NCBI GenBank assembly: GCA_964581565.1
Contig: CAZOOZ010000004.1
Location: forward strand, 157,051 to 221,050
DNA length: 64,000 bases
Direction of reading: 5' to 3'
Source of the DNA: UBA1433 sp964581565
GTDB lineage: Bacteria > Bacillota > Clostridia > Eubacteriales > UBA1433
The notes beneath the pieces were generated by a model. That model saw only the letters and a program-made list of their open reading frames with translations, was not told where the DNA came from and did not search any database. A program made the translations under genes and the position numbers. The stretch's first letter is position 1, and each line of letters opens with the position of its first letter. Positions 35,427-43,559 of this stretch are shown here, piece after piece.

Positions 35427-37841
35427 TTGATTAAAACTTATAATTTCAAAGAAATTGAACAAAAATGGCAAAATATCTGGGATCAAGAAGAATGTTTTAA
35501 AGTAGAAACAGGAGTTAATAAACCACACATATTTAATTTGGTAGAATTCCCCTATCCATCCGGTCAGGGTCTGCACGTGGGACATCCTCGACCCTATACC
35601 GCTTTAGACATCGTATCACGTATGATGCGCATGCAAGGATACAATGTCCTTTTTCCTATGGGCTGGGATGCTTTTGGTTTACCTACAGAAAACTATGCCA
35701 TAAAAACAGGAATCCATCCTGCAATCATTACTAAAAATAATATTGCGAAATTTAAGCAGCAACTCAAATCACTTGGTTATTCTTTTGATTGGTCACGCGA
35801 AATAAATACGACGGATCCTAATTATTATAAATGGACTCAATGGATCTTCTTGCAGTTATTTAAGCACGGGCTCGCCTATAAAAAAGAATTTCCGATTAAT
35901 TTCTGCACCAGTTGTAAAGTGGGATTGGCAAACGAAGAAGTTGTCAACGGACATTGTGAGCGTTGTGGTGGTGAAGTAATACGACGCACGAAAAATCAAT
36001 GGATGCTGAAAATTACTGAATATGCACAAAGATTACTGGATGATTTGGATACGGTTGATTATATCGAGAGAGTGAAAACACAGCAAAAAAATTGGATCGG
36101 CAGGAGCGAAGGTGCAGATGTCGACTTTCCGTTATATAATCATGATGATATGCTAAGAGTCTATACCACACGTCCGGATACAATATTTGGCGCAACGTAT
36201 ATGGTAATCTCGCCCGAACATCCATTTATTGATAAATATAAGAACGAAATCAATAATATTGATGAAGTGCTCCAATATCGTATGGAAACAGAGAAAAAAT
36301 CAGATTTTGAACGTACAGAATTAATAAAAGAAAAAACCGGCGTAAAGCTCAACGGCTTAAATGCTGTCAACCCCGCAAACGGAGAAATAATACCGATTTT
36401 TATATCGGATTATGTTTTGATGTCTTATGGAACCGGTGCCATTATGGCTGTTCCGGGACATGATGACAGAGACTGGGACTTTGCAAAGGCATTTGATTTG
36501 CCTATTATTGAAGTAGTATCAGGCGGCGATGTCACTAAAGAAGCATATACCGACAATGCCAAAGGCATCCTTGTGAATTCTGGATTATTGAATGGTATGT
36601 CAGTGCCTGAGGCAATTCAAAAAATGATTTCGTTGCTTGAAGAAAAAAATCTGGGCAAAAAACGCGTGAACTTCAAACTGCGTGATTGGGTATTCTCAAG
36701 GCAACGCTACTGGGGAGAACCTATTCCGTTAATATTCTGTGAAAAATGTGGTTGGGTTCCTTTAGATGAAAGTGAACTTCCTCTTCTGCTGCCTCATACA
36801 GATAATTTTATCCCTACTGATGACGGAGAATCTCCTTTAGCAAATATTACAGACTGGGTAAATACAACATGTCCGAAATGCGGTCACAAAGCAACACGTG
36901 AGACTGATACAATGCCGCAGTGGGCCGGATCAAGCTGGTATTTTTTACGTTACACAGATCCATGCAATAATAAAGAACTGGCATCTATGGCTTCTCTTTC
37001 CTACTGGATGCCCGTTGATTGGTATAATGGCGGCATGGAACATACAACGCTTCATTTATTATATTCAAGATTCTGGCACAAATTTCTGTATGATATTGGT
37101 GTCGTTACAACAAATGAACCTTATGCTAAGAGAACATCACACGGCATGATACTCGGTGAGAACAATGAAAAAATGAGTAAATCACGTGGCAATGTAATTA
37201 ACCCTGATGATATTGTTGAGGAATATGGTGCGGATACGCTTCGCACATATGAGATGTTTATCGGCGATTTTGAAAAGGCCGCTCCATGGTCAATGAACGG
37301 CGTAAAAGGTATTAAGAGATTTCTAGACCGGGTTTACAGACTTCAGGAATTAATTATAGATGAGGATGAATATTCTGCTGATCTAATATCCCCTATGCAT
37401 AAAGCAATTGCTAAAGTCAGTTATGATTATGAACATTTAAAAGCAAACACGGCTATTGCTACATTGATGTCACTTGTTAACAAATTTTATGAAAAAAATC
37501 AAATTACAAGAGCGGAAATGAGGACTTTTCTCCTACTTTTAAATCCATCTGCGCCACATATAACTGAAGAAATATGGAAAAATTTAAATTTTGAAGGTTA
37601 TTTGCATAATGCTTTATGGCCAAAATACGATGAAAATATGATGATAGAAGACCAAATTGAGATCCCCGTTCAAATCAACGGCAAGCTCCGTGGCATCATC
37701 ACTGTCCAAAATGATGCTGATGAAGCAGTAATCAAACAAGCCGTAAAAGAAACTAAAAATATTTATCAATATATTGAAGGCAAAACAATAATTAAAGCAA
37801 TATATGTGCCTTCAAAAATTTATACAATTGTTGTCAAATAA
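35427..37841 (+). CDS. leuS: Leucine--tRNA ligase
   Basis: 804 residues. Class I synthetase motifs: HIGH as HVGH (PYPSGQGLHVGHPR near residue 40) and KMSKS as EKMSKSRGN near residue 580. There is a zinc-type CTSCKVG...CERCGG insert near 155 and a second CEKCG...CPKCGH pair near 435. A CP1 editing domain (TTRPDTIFGATYMV, GTGAIMAVPGHDDRD) removes mischarged amino acids. The start is TTG at 35427, ten bases after AAGGAG; no ATG fits. It is the only gene under the Leu T-box. Its terminator was split by the IS at 37868. Confidence 0.96.
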   Translation: MIKTYNFKEIEQKWQNIWDQEECFKVETGVNKPHIFNLVEFPYPSGQGLHVGHPRPYTALDIVSRMMRMQGYNVLFPMGWDAFGLPTENYAIKTGIHPAIITKNNIAKFKQQLKSLGYSFDWSREINTTDPNYYKWTQWIFLQLFKHGLAYKKEFPINFCTSCKVGLANEEVVNGHCERCGGEVIRRTKNQWMLKITEYAQRLLDDLDTVDYIERVKTQQKNWIGRSEGADVDFPLYNHDDMLRVYTTRPDTIFGATYMVISPEHPFIDKYKNEINNIDEVLQYRMETEKKSDFERTELIKEKTGVKLNGLNAVNPANGEIIPIFISDYVLMSYGTGAIMAVPGHDDRDWDFAKAFDLPIIEVVSGGDVTKEAYTDNAKGILVNSGLLNGMSVPEAIQKMISLLEEKNLGKKRVNFKLRDWVFSRQRYWGEPIPLIFCEKCGWVPLDESELPLLLPHTDNFIPTDDGESPLANITDWVNTTCPKCGHKATRETDTMPQWAGSSWYFLRYTDPCNNKELASMASLSYWMPVDWYNGGMEHTTLHLLYSRFWHKFLYDIGVVTTNEPYAKRTSHGMILGENNEKMSKSRGNVINPDDIVEEYGADTLRTYEMFIGDFEKAAPWSMNGVKGIKRFLDRVYRLQELIIDEDEYSADLISPMHKAIAKVSYDYEHLKANTAIATLMSLVNKFYEKNQITRAEMRTFLLLLNPSAPHITEEIWKNLNFEGYLHNALWPKYDENMMIEDQIEIPVQINGKLRGIITVQNDADEAVIKQAVKETKNIYQYIEGKTIIKAIYVPSKIYTIVVK

Positions 37842-37846
37842 TAATT

Positions 37847-37867
37847 AAAAAAGCTCCTCTATAAAAG
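37847..37867 (+). repeat. Left half of the split leuS/spoIVA terminator, including the left 9-bp target duplication
   Basis: AAAAAAGCTCCT (37847-37858) followed by CTATAAAAG (37859-37867). The same CTATAAAAG follows the IS at 38934-38942, then AGGAGCTTTTTT (38943-38954). Removing the IS and one copy of the repeat rebuilds a perfect bidirectional terminator hairpin. Confidence 0.9.
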
Positions 37868-37884
37868 TGAGATGGTATAAAGAT

Positions 37885-37917
37885 AGGAGACACAAAAAAC
37901 CGTGTCTCCTGTTTTTT
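37885..37917 (+). terminator. Intrinsic terminator inside the IS left end
   Basis: Nine-bp stem AGGAGACAC/GTGTCTCCT (37885-37893 with 37902-37910), 8-base loop, G then six T. It faces incoming transcription from leuS, so it both shields the transposase from read-through and now probably ends the leuS message. Confidence 0.8.
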
Positions 37918-37939
37918 ATTGTATACTTAAGAAAGCGAG

Positions 37940-38896
37940 GTGAGAGAGATCAGAAAAGAATATACATTTCATAGTATCGAAGAAAAAATGTCTATTGTAA
38001 AACGCTATTTGGCTGGCGAGTCAGCTACAAGGCTGTACAGGGAAACAGGTATCAGTGACAGCAATATTCGCAAATGAAAACGACAATACTTCACCGGTGG
38101 CAAGGACGCGCTGGGCAATAAGAAGAAGTTAAAGCGCCGCACTCAGCCAAACAGATATGAAAGGAATCAAAAAGTACTGGATGATTACGTAAGAGATATT
38201 CATGCACATTACCCGTCTATGGGTTACCGTCAAGTCAGGGATATTATGTTATTGCAGACGGGCTGGCAAGTATGTGATCTATCGGTATGGAGGTCTATGA
38301 GGCGGCTTGGTGTCAAAGGATGCGTGCGCAAAAGCCGCTATCCATCAAGCCCGGGCAAAGAACACATGGAATTTCCAAATTTATTAAACAGGGCTTTCCA
38401 TGCCGATATACCTATGCAAAAAGTTGTTTCCGATATCACATATATCAAGCACAGAGGGAAATGGCATTACCTTGTCTGCTATCTGGACTTATTTAACAAT
38501 GAGATTGTGGAATGGGAACTGAGTGATACCTTTGATAATTCTTTTGTCATACGCTCGGCAAAAAGGCTTCTTTAAAAAGCGAAATGTACCGGAGCCCCTA
38601 TCCTTTTGCACAGCGATCAGGGCAACCAGTACAAATCTGCAGGCTACTGCGCCTTACTCAAACAATACAATGCTACACAAAGCATGTCAAGGGCCGGGAC
38701 GCCCAGAGACAAGGCCGTTATTGAGAGCTTCTTCGGCAGGTTTAAGGATGTGTTGCGTTTTCAGTTCCGGTATTGGCAAGCTAATGATTTAAAATTAGTT
38801 GTTTCCGAGGTTATCGACTATTTTAACGTCATTCGTCCAATTCGCAAACTGAAAGGAAAGCCACCAGTCCAATTTAGAATTGAACAAGTGGCTTAA
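37940..38896 (+). pseudogene. Transposase with two in-frame stop codons (IS3-like, rve/DDE)
   Basis: One reading frame runs from GTG 37940 to the stop after 38893, broken by TGA at 38075-38077 and TAA at 38573-38575. Before the first stop is an HTH_28-like region (EKMSIVKRYLAGESATRLY, SDSNIRK-stop-KRQYF); TGA replaces the Trp codon expected there. Then come an HTH_21-like part (HYPSMGYRQVRDIM) and the DDE core: VSDITYI, LHSDQGNQY, and AVIESFFGRFKDVL. The usual leucine-zipper stretch between the OrfA helix-turn-helix and OrfB seems missing. No OrfA/OrfB frameshift is needed, since both parts share a frame. Certainly inactive. Confidence 0.88.
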
Positions 38897-38933
38897 TCCG
38901 GTTTTTTCTGTCTCTTATCTATTGACTATTTCA

Positions 38934-38954
38934 CTATAAAAGAGGAGCTTTTTT
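38934..38954 (+). repeat. Right 9-bp target duplication plus right half of the split terminator
   Basis: CTATAAAAG at 38934-38942 repeats 37859-37867 exactly. AGGAGCTTTTTT at 38943-38954 is the reverse complement of 37847-37858. It lies 4 bases after the spoIVA stop, so the intact hairpin also served spoIVA. Confidence 0.9.
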
Positions 38955-38958
38955 AATT

Positions 38959-40419
38959 TTACAAAACTATGAAAATTAATCCGCTTTCTCCGTTTGCTGC
39001 CTTGTTTACTGCAGCCTGCAATCTTTTTTTAGATTTAGGTGATAAGTTAAACATTTTTGCATTTATGTTATCTTCTATCATTTCCCCTAATTTTCTTCCG
39101 AAAATTTCCATATTCCATAATGTTTTTGGATCAGCTTCATACTTTTTAATCATTTCTTCTATAATTGATATACTGCTTTCGTCGGTACCTATAATCGGAG
39201 ACACCTGAGCATGCACATCTGCTGAAATAATATGCATCGTAGATGCTTGCGCGACAATATTTAACCCATATCTGTTTGATTTATAAACTTTCTGAGGATC
39301 TTTTATTTTTATCTCCTCACTATTTGGCATAACTACTCCATATCCTGTGGTTTTCGCACTATTTAACGCATCTTTAATCGCATCATATTCATTTTTCACT
39401 TGTGACATAGTGCTAATATACTCCACTACTGCTAAATCATCATTGATGTTTTCATTTGAGATATCACAAAGCATATCATAAAATACTTGCTTATTTGGAT
39501 GTACATTTACATAAACCTCTCCTGTTCCTGTTACTATTTCATTAATTTCAAATTTTGTATCATCGGCTGATATGTTTGACAGAGAAGTTCTTATACCCCC
39601 TAATTTATCATTTGGCTTACTTATGTTCAACAATAAATTTTTATAAGATGCCATTAGAGTTGAAGTAGACGGTATAGCTCTGAACCATGCAGGCATTTTA
39701 TATTTTATTGAAGTAATATAGAACTCATTTAACAGATTATAAAAAATCTCTTCAAGTTTTTCTTTTCCCATATTGAGCACATCAGCTATAACAACGCTGA
39801 CATTATATTTTTCTTTCAGCTTTTCGGCCAAATCATTTGTGGTTTGTGTATAAGGATAAATAGTATTCAGTAAGATAATAAAAGGTTTGCCTATTTTCTT
39901 TAATTCTTCTACAACTCTTTCTTCCGCTTCTTCATAGCTTTCTCTTTCAATTCCGGTTATAGTACCATCTGTCGTTACTAAAATTCCCACTGTACTATGT
40001 TCATTGATTACTTTTTTCGTTCCAATCTCAGCAGCTTTTTCAAACGGCATCGCGCTGCTGCTCCAAGGTGTATTCACCATTCTTGCCATGCCGTTTTCTT
40101 CGTATCCAAATGCTTCCTTTACAATATATCCTACACAATCTATCATTCTAACTTTTATTCTCGTGTTTTCAATCAGATCAATTTCAACAGCTTCGGCAGG
40201 AATAAATTTGGGTTCTGCCGTCATAATAGTTTTCCCGGATGAACTTTGAGGGAGCTCGTCTTGTGCGCGCTCTCTTTTAATTGGATTCTGAATATTAGGC
40301 AAAACGAGAGTTTCCATAAATTGTTTTATAAAAGTAGATTTGCCTGTTCTGACTGGTCCCACGACACCTATATATATATCGCCATTTGTTCTTTGTGCAA
40401 TATCCTGATAAACGTTCAT
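38959..40419 (-). CDS. spoIVA: Stage IV sporulation protein A (spore coat ATPase)
   Basis: 486 residues (Bacillus form 492). The N-terminal TRAFAC-type GTPase-like domain has Walker A GPVRTGKST at 21-29 and RMIDCVGY as Walker B near 95. A middle domain and a conserved C-terminal region (NGESGLIFIVL) follow. SpoIVA hydrolyses ATP to polymerise around the forespore and forms the base of the coat. AGGGGGGAAG precedes the ATG. A SigE-like -35 and two flanking palindromes lie upstream. Its terminator was split by the IS. Confidence 0.97.
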   Translation of the reverse strand: MNVYQDIAQRTNGDIYIGVVGPVRTGKSTFIKQFMETLVLPNIQNPIKRERAQDELPQSSSGKTIMTAEPKFIPAEAVEIDLIENTRIKVRMIDCVGYIVKEAFGYEENGMARMVNTPWSSSAMPFEKAAEIGTKKVINEHSTVGILVTTDGTITGIERESYEEAEERVVEELKKIGKPFIILLNTIYPYTQTTNDLAEKLKEKYNVSVVIADVLNMGKEKLEEIFYNLLNEFYITSIKYKMPAWFRAIPSTSTLMASYKNLLLNISKPNDKLGGIRTSLSNISADDTKFEINEIVTGTGEVYVNVHPNKQVFYDMLCDISNENINDDLAVVEYISTMSQVKNEYDAIKDALNSAKTTGYGVVMPNSEEIKIKDPQKVYKSNRYGLNIVAQASTMHIISADVHAQVSPIIGTDESSISIIEEMIKKYEADPKTLWNMEIFGRKLGEMIEDNINAKMFNLSPKSKKRLQAAVNKAANGESGLIFIVL

Positions 40420-40433
40420 AACTTCCCCCCTAA

Positions 40434-40495
40434 ATAGTACTACTGTTGTTATATATTTATTAAATAAAAATATAAATATGACAAAGTAGTACTAT
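40434..40495 (-). promoter_or_regulatory. spoIVA promoter with flanking TAGTACTA palindromes
   Basis: Minus strand: GTCATATT (40482-40475), a good SigE -35, then after 13 bases AATAAATA (40461-40454), a weak SigE -10. The palindrome TAGTACTA occurs at 40435-40442 and 40487-40494, in a longer inverted repeat ATAGTACTAC...GTAGTACTAT. Their centres are 52 bases apart, five helical turns. They could be operators. SigE control is expected from Bacillus; the operators are inference. Confidence 0.5.
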
Positions 40496-40510
40496 AAATT
40501 TCACCCAAAA

Positions 40511-40543
40511 TAAAAAATGTGTTTTTAAAAAACACATTTTTAA
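40511..40543 (-). terminator. Intrinsic terminator after the TrmH-family gene
   Basis: AAAAATGTGTTTTT followed by AAAACACATTTTT forms an 11- to 13-bp hairpin with T tracts, about 25 bases after the methyltransferase stop on the minus strand and upstream of spoIVA. Confidence 0.8.
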
Positions 40544-40567
40544 CTACTTAATAAATTTATTTTAAAA

Positions 40568-41329
40568 TTATTTGATATACTCATTTATTTTATACATTAA
40601 TACTGTTGCAGCACATGCTGCATTTAAAGATTCGGCACATCCATATATAGGTATTTTTACAAGATCGTCGCATAAATTTTTAATCTTATCACTTATACCC
40701 AGTGATTCATTTCCTATGATCAATAAGATATTTTTATTTTGGATATTAAGACCTTCTTTTCCGCCTACATCGGCGCCTATAATTGTGAATCCTTTATTTT
40801 TGAAATAAGGGATAAATTTTTCCGAATTGTCTTTACGAACTAATTCTATATGGTAATTGCTTCCCATTGCGGCTCGTAAAAACTTATCATTATAAATATC
40901 CACACCGTTCCCGCCAAAAATCACACCGTAAAAACCTGCACAATCCGCACTTCTTACAATAGCCGCAGCATTGCTTGGGTCAGTTATATTATCCAAATAT
41001 ATCCATTTATTACCTTTATCTGTAATATCTTGTGTTGTCGTGTTTTGCTTGATAGCCGCCATTATCCCTTGAGGATGATTTAAAGAAGAAATATACTTTA
41101 ATATATCGAAAGTCACTTGTATTTTATTGTTTGCCGGAATCGCATTGTTTATATACCTTTCATCATAAATTAAATATTCTATTTTTTCTTGATTGGAAAG
41201 CGCTTCATTAATTATTTTTATACCCTCGACTAAATATAAGTTGTATTGATCACGATATTTCTTCTGTGATAGTTTTTTTAATAATTTTATACTTTCGTTT
41301 TTAGTCGAAGTAATAACACTTGTTTGCAT
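40568..41329 (-). CDS. TrmH/SpoU-family RNA 2'-O-methyltransferase
   Basis: 253 residues. An N-terminal L30e-like substrate-binding domain (about 1-100, starting SVITSTKNESIKLLKKL) is followed by the SPOUT knotted domain. Motif 1 is LDNITDPSNAAAIVRSADCAG near 118, motif 2 LLIIGNESLGIS near 200, motif 3 KIPIYGCAESLNAACAATVLMY near 225. It methylates a ribose in rRNA or tRNA; the exact nucleotide cannot be read from sequence. AAAGGA precedes the ATG. It follows the exported hypothetical after 9 bases. Confidence 0.92.
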   Translation of the reverse strand: MQTSVITSTKNESIKLLKKLSQKKYRDQYNLYLVEGIKIINEALSNQEKIEYLIYDERYINNAIPANNKIQVTFDILKYISSLNHPQGIMAAIKQNTTTQDITDKGNKWIYLDNITDPSNAAAIVRSADCAGFYGVIFGGNGVDIYNDKFLRAAMGSNYHIELVRKDNSEKFIPYFKNKGFTIIGADVGGKEGLNIQNKNILLIIGNESLGISDKIKNLCDDLVKIPIYGCAESLNAACAATVLMYKINEYIK

Positions 41330-41338
41330 ATTTATCCT

Positions 41339-42439
41339 TTATTCAGCTTGTGAAGTATCCTCTTGTGTTTCATTATCATTTTCTACTGTTGGAAATTCAT
41401 ATTTGTCATTGTGTCTGAGCAACATTTCGCTACTCATATTGAAAAGTGTTTTAATATATTCATTTTCTTTATTATATATATCTTTTACTTTGCTTTTCGT
41501 AACAGCGTCATCCGCATATTTTTCTGTTTTATTTAAAGATCCTTCTTTATATAAAATAATTTCATCTTCATTTAGATCGTATGCGACATTTATTAATGTA
41601 GTCCCTTCGGCATAACTACAAACAATTGTATTCATTAAGGGTATTATTGTTGAATTTATCCCTGTATTTTTATCATTGACAATAATATAGGGTTGTTCAT
41701 AGTTGTCGCCGCCATTTGGATATACAGTAATCTCCATTTTTTCATCATCGCTTGTATATACATAACTATCCTTTTTTTTCTCACATATATTTTCGATAGC
41801 ATCTCTTCCAAATGTAGTATATTCACCGGCACTGTCAAGCAAATATTGCGGTGTTTCTTCTCCCAGAGTATTTTGCACGCTGATACCAAACGTAATATAA
41901 AATTTTTCTAATTTTTCTAAAATTCTTTCTTTTAATATTTCTTTTTGATCGACTGTATTCGTGCTATCAGAATTTTCCTCTTTCCCAGTTTCAGCCGCAT
42001 CTGCATTATTATCTATTTTTGATTCAATAATTTCAAATGTATCACTGTTTAATTCCAATTCTGCCGTCAATGTTGAACCACTTATCGAGTAGATGTATAA
42101 TTTATTTAAAGGATCATATATTATTTGCTCACTCTGTATTTCGGTGTCATTATCATCTGCAAATAACATCATTACATACGGATAGATATAGCTTTTTGCA
42201 CCAACAGTATGCACTTGAAATGACATAGTGACATCCTCTTTTATATATCCGCCTTCGACTTCAGTAAAACCAGCCTCGCTCAAAGCTTGAATATGGTCTT
42301 CGTCAAGACTTACAGCCGCTTGCTCTATTTTTACATTTTTACATATGACAGAGATAATTAAAATTGACACAACAGCAACAAACATAACTATTAAAATCAT
42401 TGTTGTAATAATTTTTTTTGAAATTGCTTTATTATACAT
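41339..42439 (-). CDS. Membrane-anchored extracellular protein, 366 aa, unknown
   Basis: Not recognised. One membrane segment at about residues 11-33 leaves some 330 residues outside. The outer part is acidic, with a Glu/Asp/Ser-rich linker near 150-170 and a disordered acidic tail (TVENDNETQEDTSQAE). There is no cysteine lipobox. It looks like a single-pass surface or septal protein and is cotranscribed with the RNA methyltransferase. Divergent from msrAB. Confidence 0.75.
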   Translation of the reverse strand: MYNKAISKKIITTMILIVMFVAVVSILIISVICKNVKIEQAAVSLDEDHIQALSEAGFTEVEGGYIKEDVTMSFQVHTVGAKSYIYPYVMMLFADDNDTEIQSEQIIYDPLNKLYIYSISGSTLTAELELNSDTFEIIESKIDNNADAAETGKEENSDSTNTVDQKEILKERILEKLEKFYITFGISVQNTLGEETPQYLLDSAGEYTTFGRDAIENICEKKKDSYVYTSDDEKMEITVYPNGGDNYEQPYIIVNDKNTGINSTIIPLMNTIVCSYAEGTTLINVAYDLNEDEIILYKEGSLNKTEKYADDAVTKSKVKDIYNKENEYIKTLFNMSSEMLLRHNDKYEFPTVENDNETQEDTSQAE

Positions 42440-42582
42440 AAATCGTCCTCTTTTTACCAGTAGTTGTGTTTGAATATTATATCATAAAAAATGCTAAAAT
42501 CATACTTTGTTAATCTGTATTGTTAAAACAGTAAAATTGATTATAATATAATTATAAAACCACTAATGAGGAGGTTTCTGAT

Positions 42583-43527
42583 ATGAGTATTAAAGATATT
42601 TATTTAGCCGGCGGTTGTTTTTGGGGTTTGGAAAATTATCTGAAAAATATAAACGGTATTGTATCAACAGATGTTGGATATGCAAACGGCAATACCGAAA
42701 AACCAACATATGAAGATGTATGCTATAAAGATACCGGGCATGCTGAGACGGTTCATGTACAGTATGACACATCTGTAATCAGTCTATCTTTCCTGCTTGA
42801 TCTTTTCTTTAATGTTATAGATCCTACAGCACTGAACAGACAAGGTTTTGATAGAGGCACACAATATAGAAGCGGTATATATTTTATCGATGAAAAAGAT
42901 AAAGAAACTATAGAAAAATCTATTGATAGGTTACAACGGCGATACTCTTCTCTCATCGTAATAGAGATTCTTCCATTGAAAAACTATTATTCGGCTGAAG
43001 AGTACCATCAAAATTATTTAATGAAAAATCCATCCGGATATTGTCATATCAATCCTAGTGAAAGCAAAAATGTCAAAGATTATATTGTGGATCCGTATGA
43101 TTATGAATCTACTTCTAAAAGAGAACTAACGTCCACACAAAGCTATGTAGCTTTAAACAATGGAACTGAACCTCCGTTTAATAATGAATACTATAATAAT
43201 TTTAAAAAAGGTATTTATGTCGATATCACAACCGGAGAACCGTTATTTTTTTCAAATGATAAATTTGATTCAGGCTGTGGATGGCCATCCTTCGCAAAAC
43301 CGGCAGACCCATTGGTTATAAATTATAAGAACGATACATCTTTAGGGATGCTGCGAACCGAAGTGAGAAGCAGACAAGGAGATATTCACTTAGGACATGT
43401 TTTTAATGATGGTCCAAAAGAATTGGGTGGAAAACGTTATTGTATCAATAGTGCCAGCCTGCATTTTATTCCCATTGAAAAAATGAAAGAAGAAGGATAC
43501 GAAAAATATATCCCTTTTGTAAAATAA
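42583..43527 (+). CDS. msrAB: Fused peptide methionine sulfoxide reductase MsrA-MsrB
   Basis: 314 residues. MsrA domain 1-155 with the catalytic GGCFWG at 10-15; MsrB domain about 180-310 with GCGWPSF, HLGHVF and catalytic Cys in KRYCINSASLHF. The zinc CxxC pairs of some MsrB proteins are absent, usual for this fused form. The two halves repair the S and R forms of oxidised methionine. A GAGGAGG site precedes the ATG. It has its own promoter region and a shared convergent terminator, so it is a single-gene unit. Confidence 0.96.
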   Translation: MSIKDIYLAGGCFWGLENYLKNINGIVSTDVGYANGNTEKPTYEDVCYKDTGHAETVHVQYDTSVISLSFLLDLFFNVIDPTALNRQGFDRGTQYRSGIYFIDEKDKETIEKSIDRLQRRYSSLIVIEILPLKNYYSAEEYHQNYLMKNPSGYCHINPSESKNVKDYIVDPYDYESTSKRELTSTQSYVALNNGTEPPFNNEYYNNFKKGIYVDITTGEPLFFSNDKFDSGCGWPSFAKPADPLVINYKNDTSLGMLRTEVRSRQGDIHLGHVFNDGPKELGGKRYCINSASLHFIPIEKMKEEGYEKYIPFVK

Positions 43528-43529
43528 TA

Positions 43530-43559
43530 AAAATAGGGCAATACATATTGCCCTATTTT
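43530..43559. terminator. Bidirectional terminator shared by msrAB and livF
   Basis: Perfect 13-bp stem AAAATAGGGCAAT/ATTGCCCTATTTT (43530-43542 with 43547-43559), 4-base loop, T runs on both sides. The livF stop codon (43555-43553) lies inside the right arm, so the hairpin starts within the livF coding end. Confidence 0.9.

Larger units (their letters stand above)
37868..38933 (+). mobile_element. Decayed IS3-like insertion sequence, 1066 bp
   Basis: Ends are TGAGATGG and CTATTTCA (TG...CA). The terminal 26 bases are an imperfect inverted repeat (left TGAGATGGTATAAAG..., right complement TGAAATAGTCAATAG...), and similarity continues to a shared AAAAAACCG about 36 bases in. Flanking 9-bp direct repeats CTATAAAAG mark a recent insertion. 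Inside is one broken DDE transposase frame. The coding part is visibly richer in G and C than neighbouring genes, suggesting outside origin. Catalytic domain similarity is to IS3 OrfB; a 9-bp duplication is long for that family, so subgroup placement is open. Confidence 0.9.

Noticed and set aside
38075..38077. TGA in the transposase read as Trp or selenocysteine
   Set aside because: TGA is a normal stop in this genome (for example hisIE and the MetH activator end with it), no SECIS-like hairpin is evident, and a second stop (TAA) follows.
38523..38792. 89-codon frame inside the IS
   Set aside because: Out of frame with the transposase and without similarity to any transposase part.
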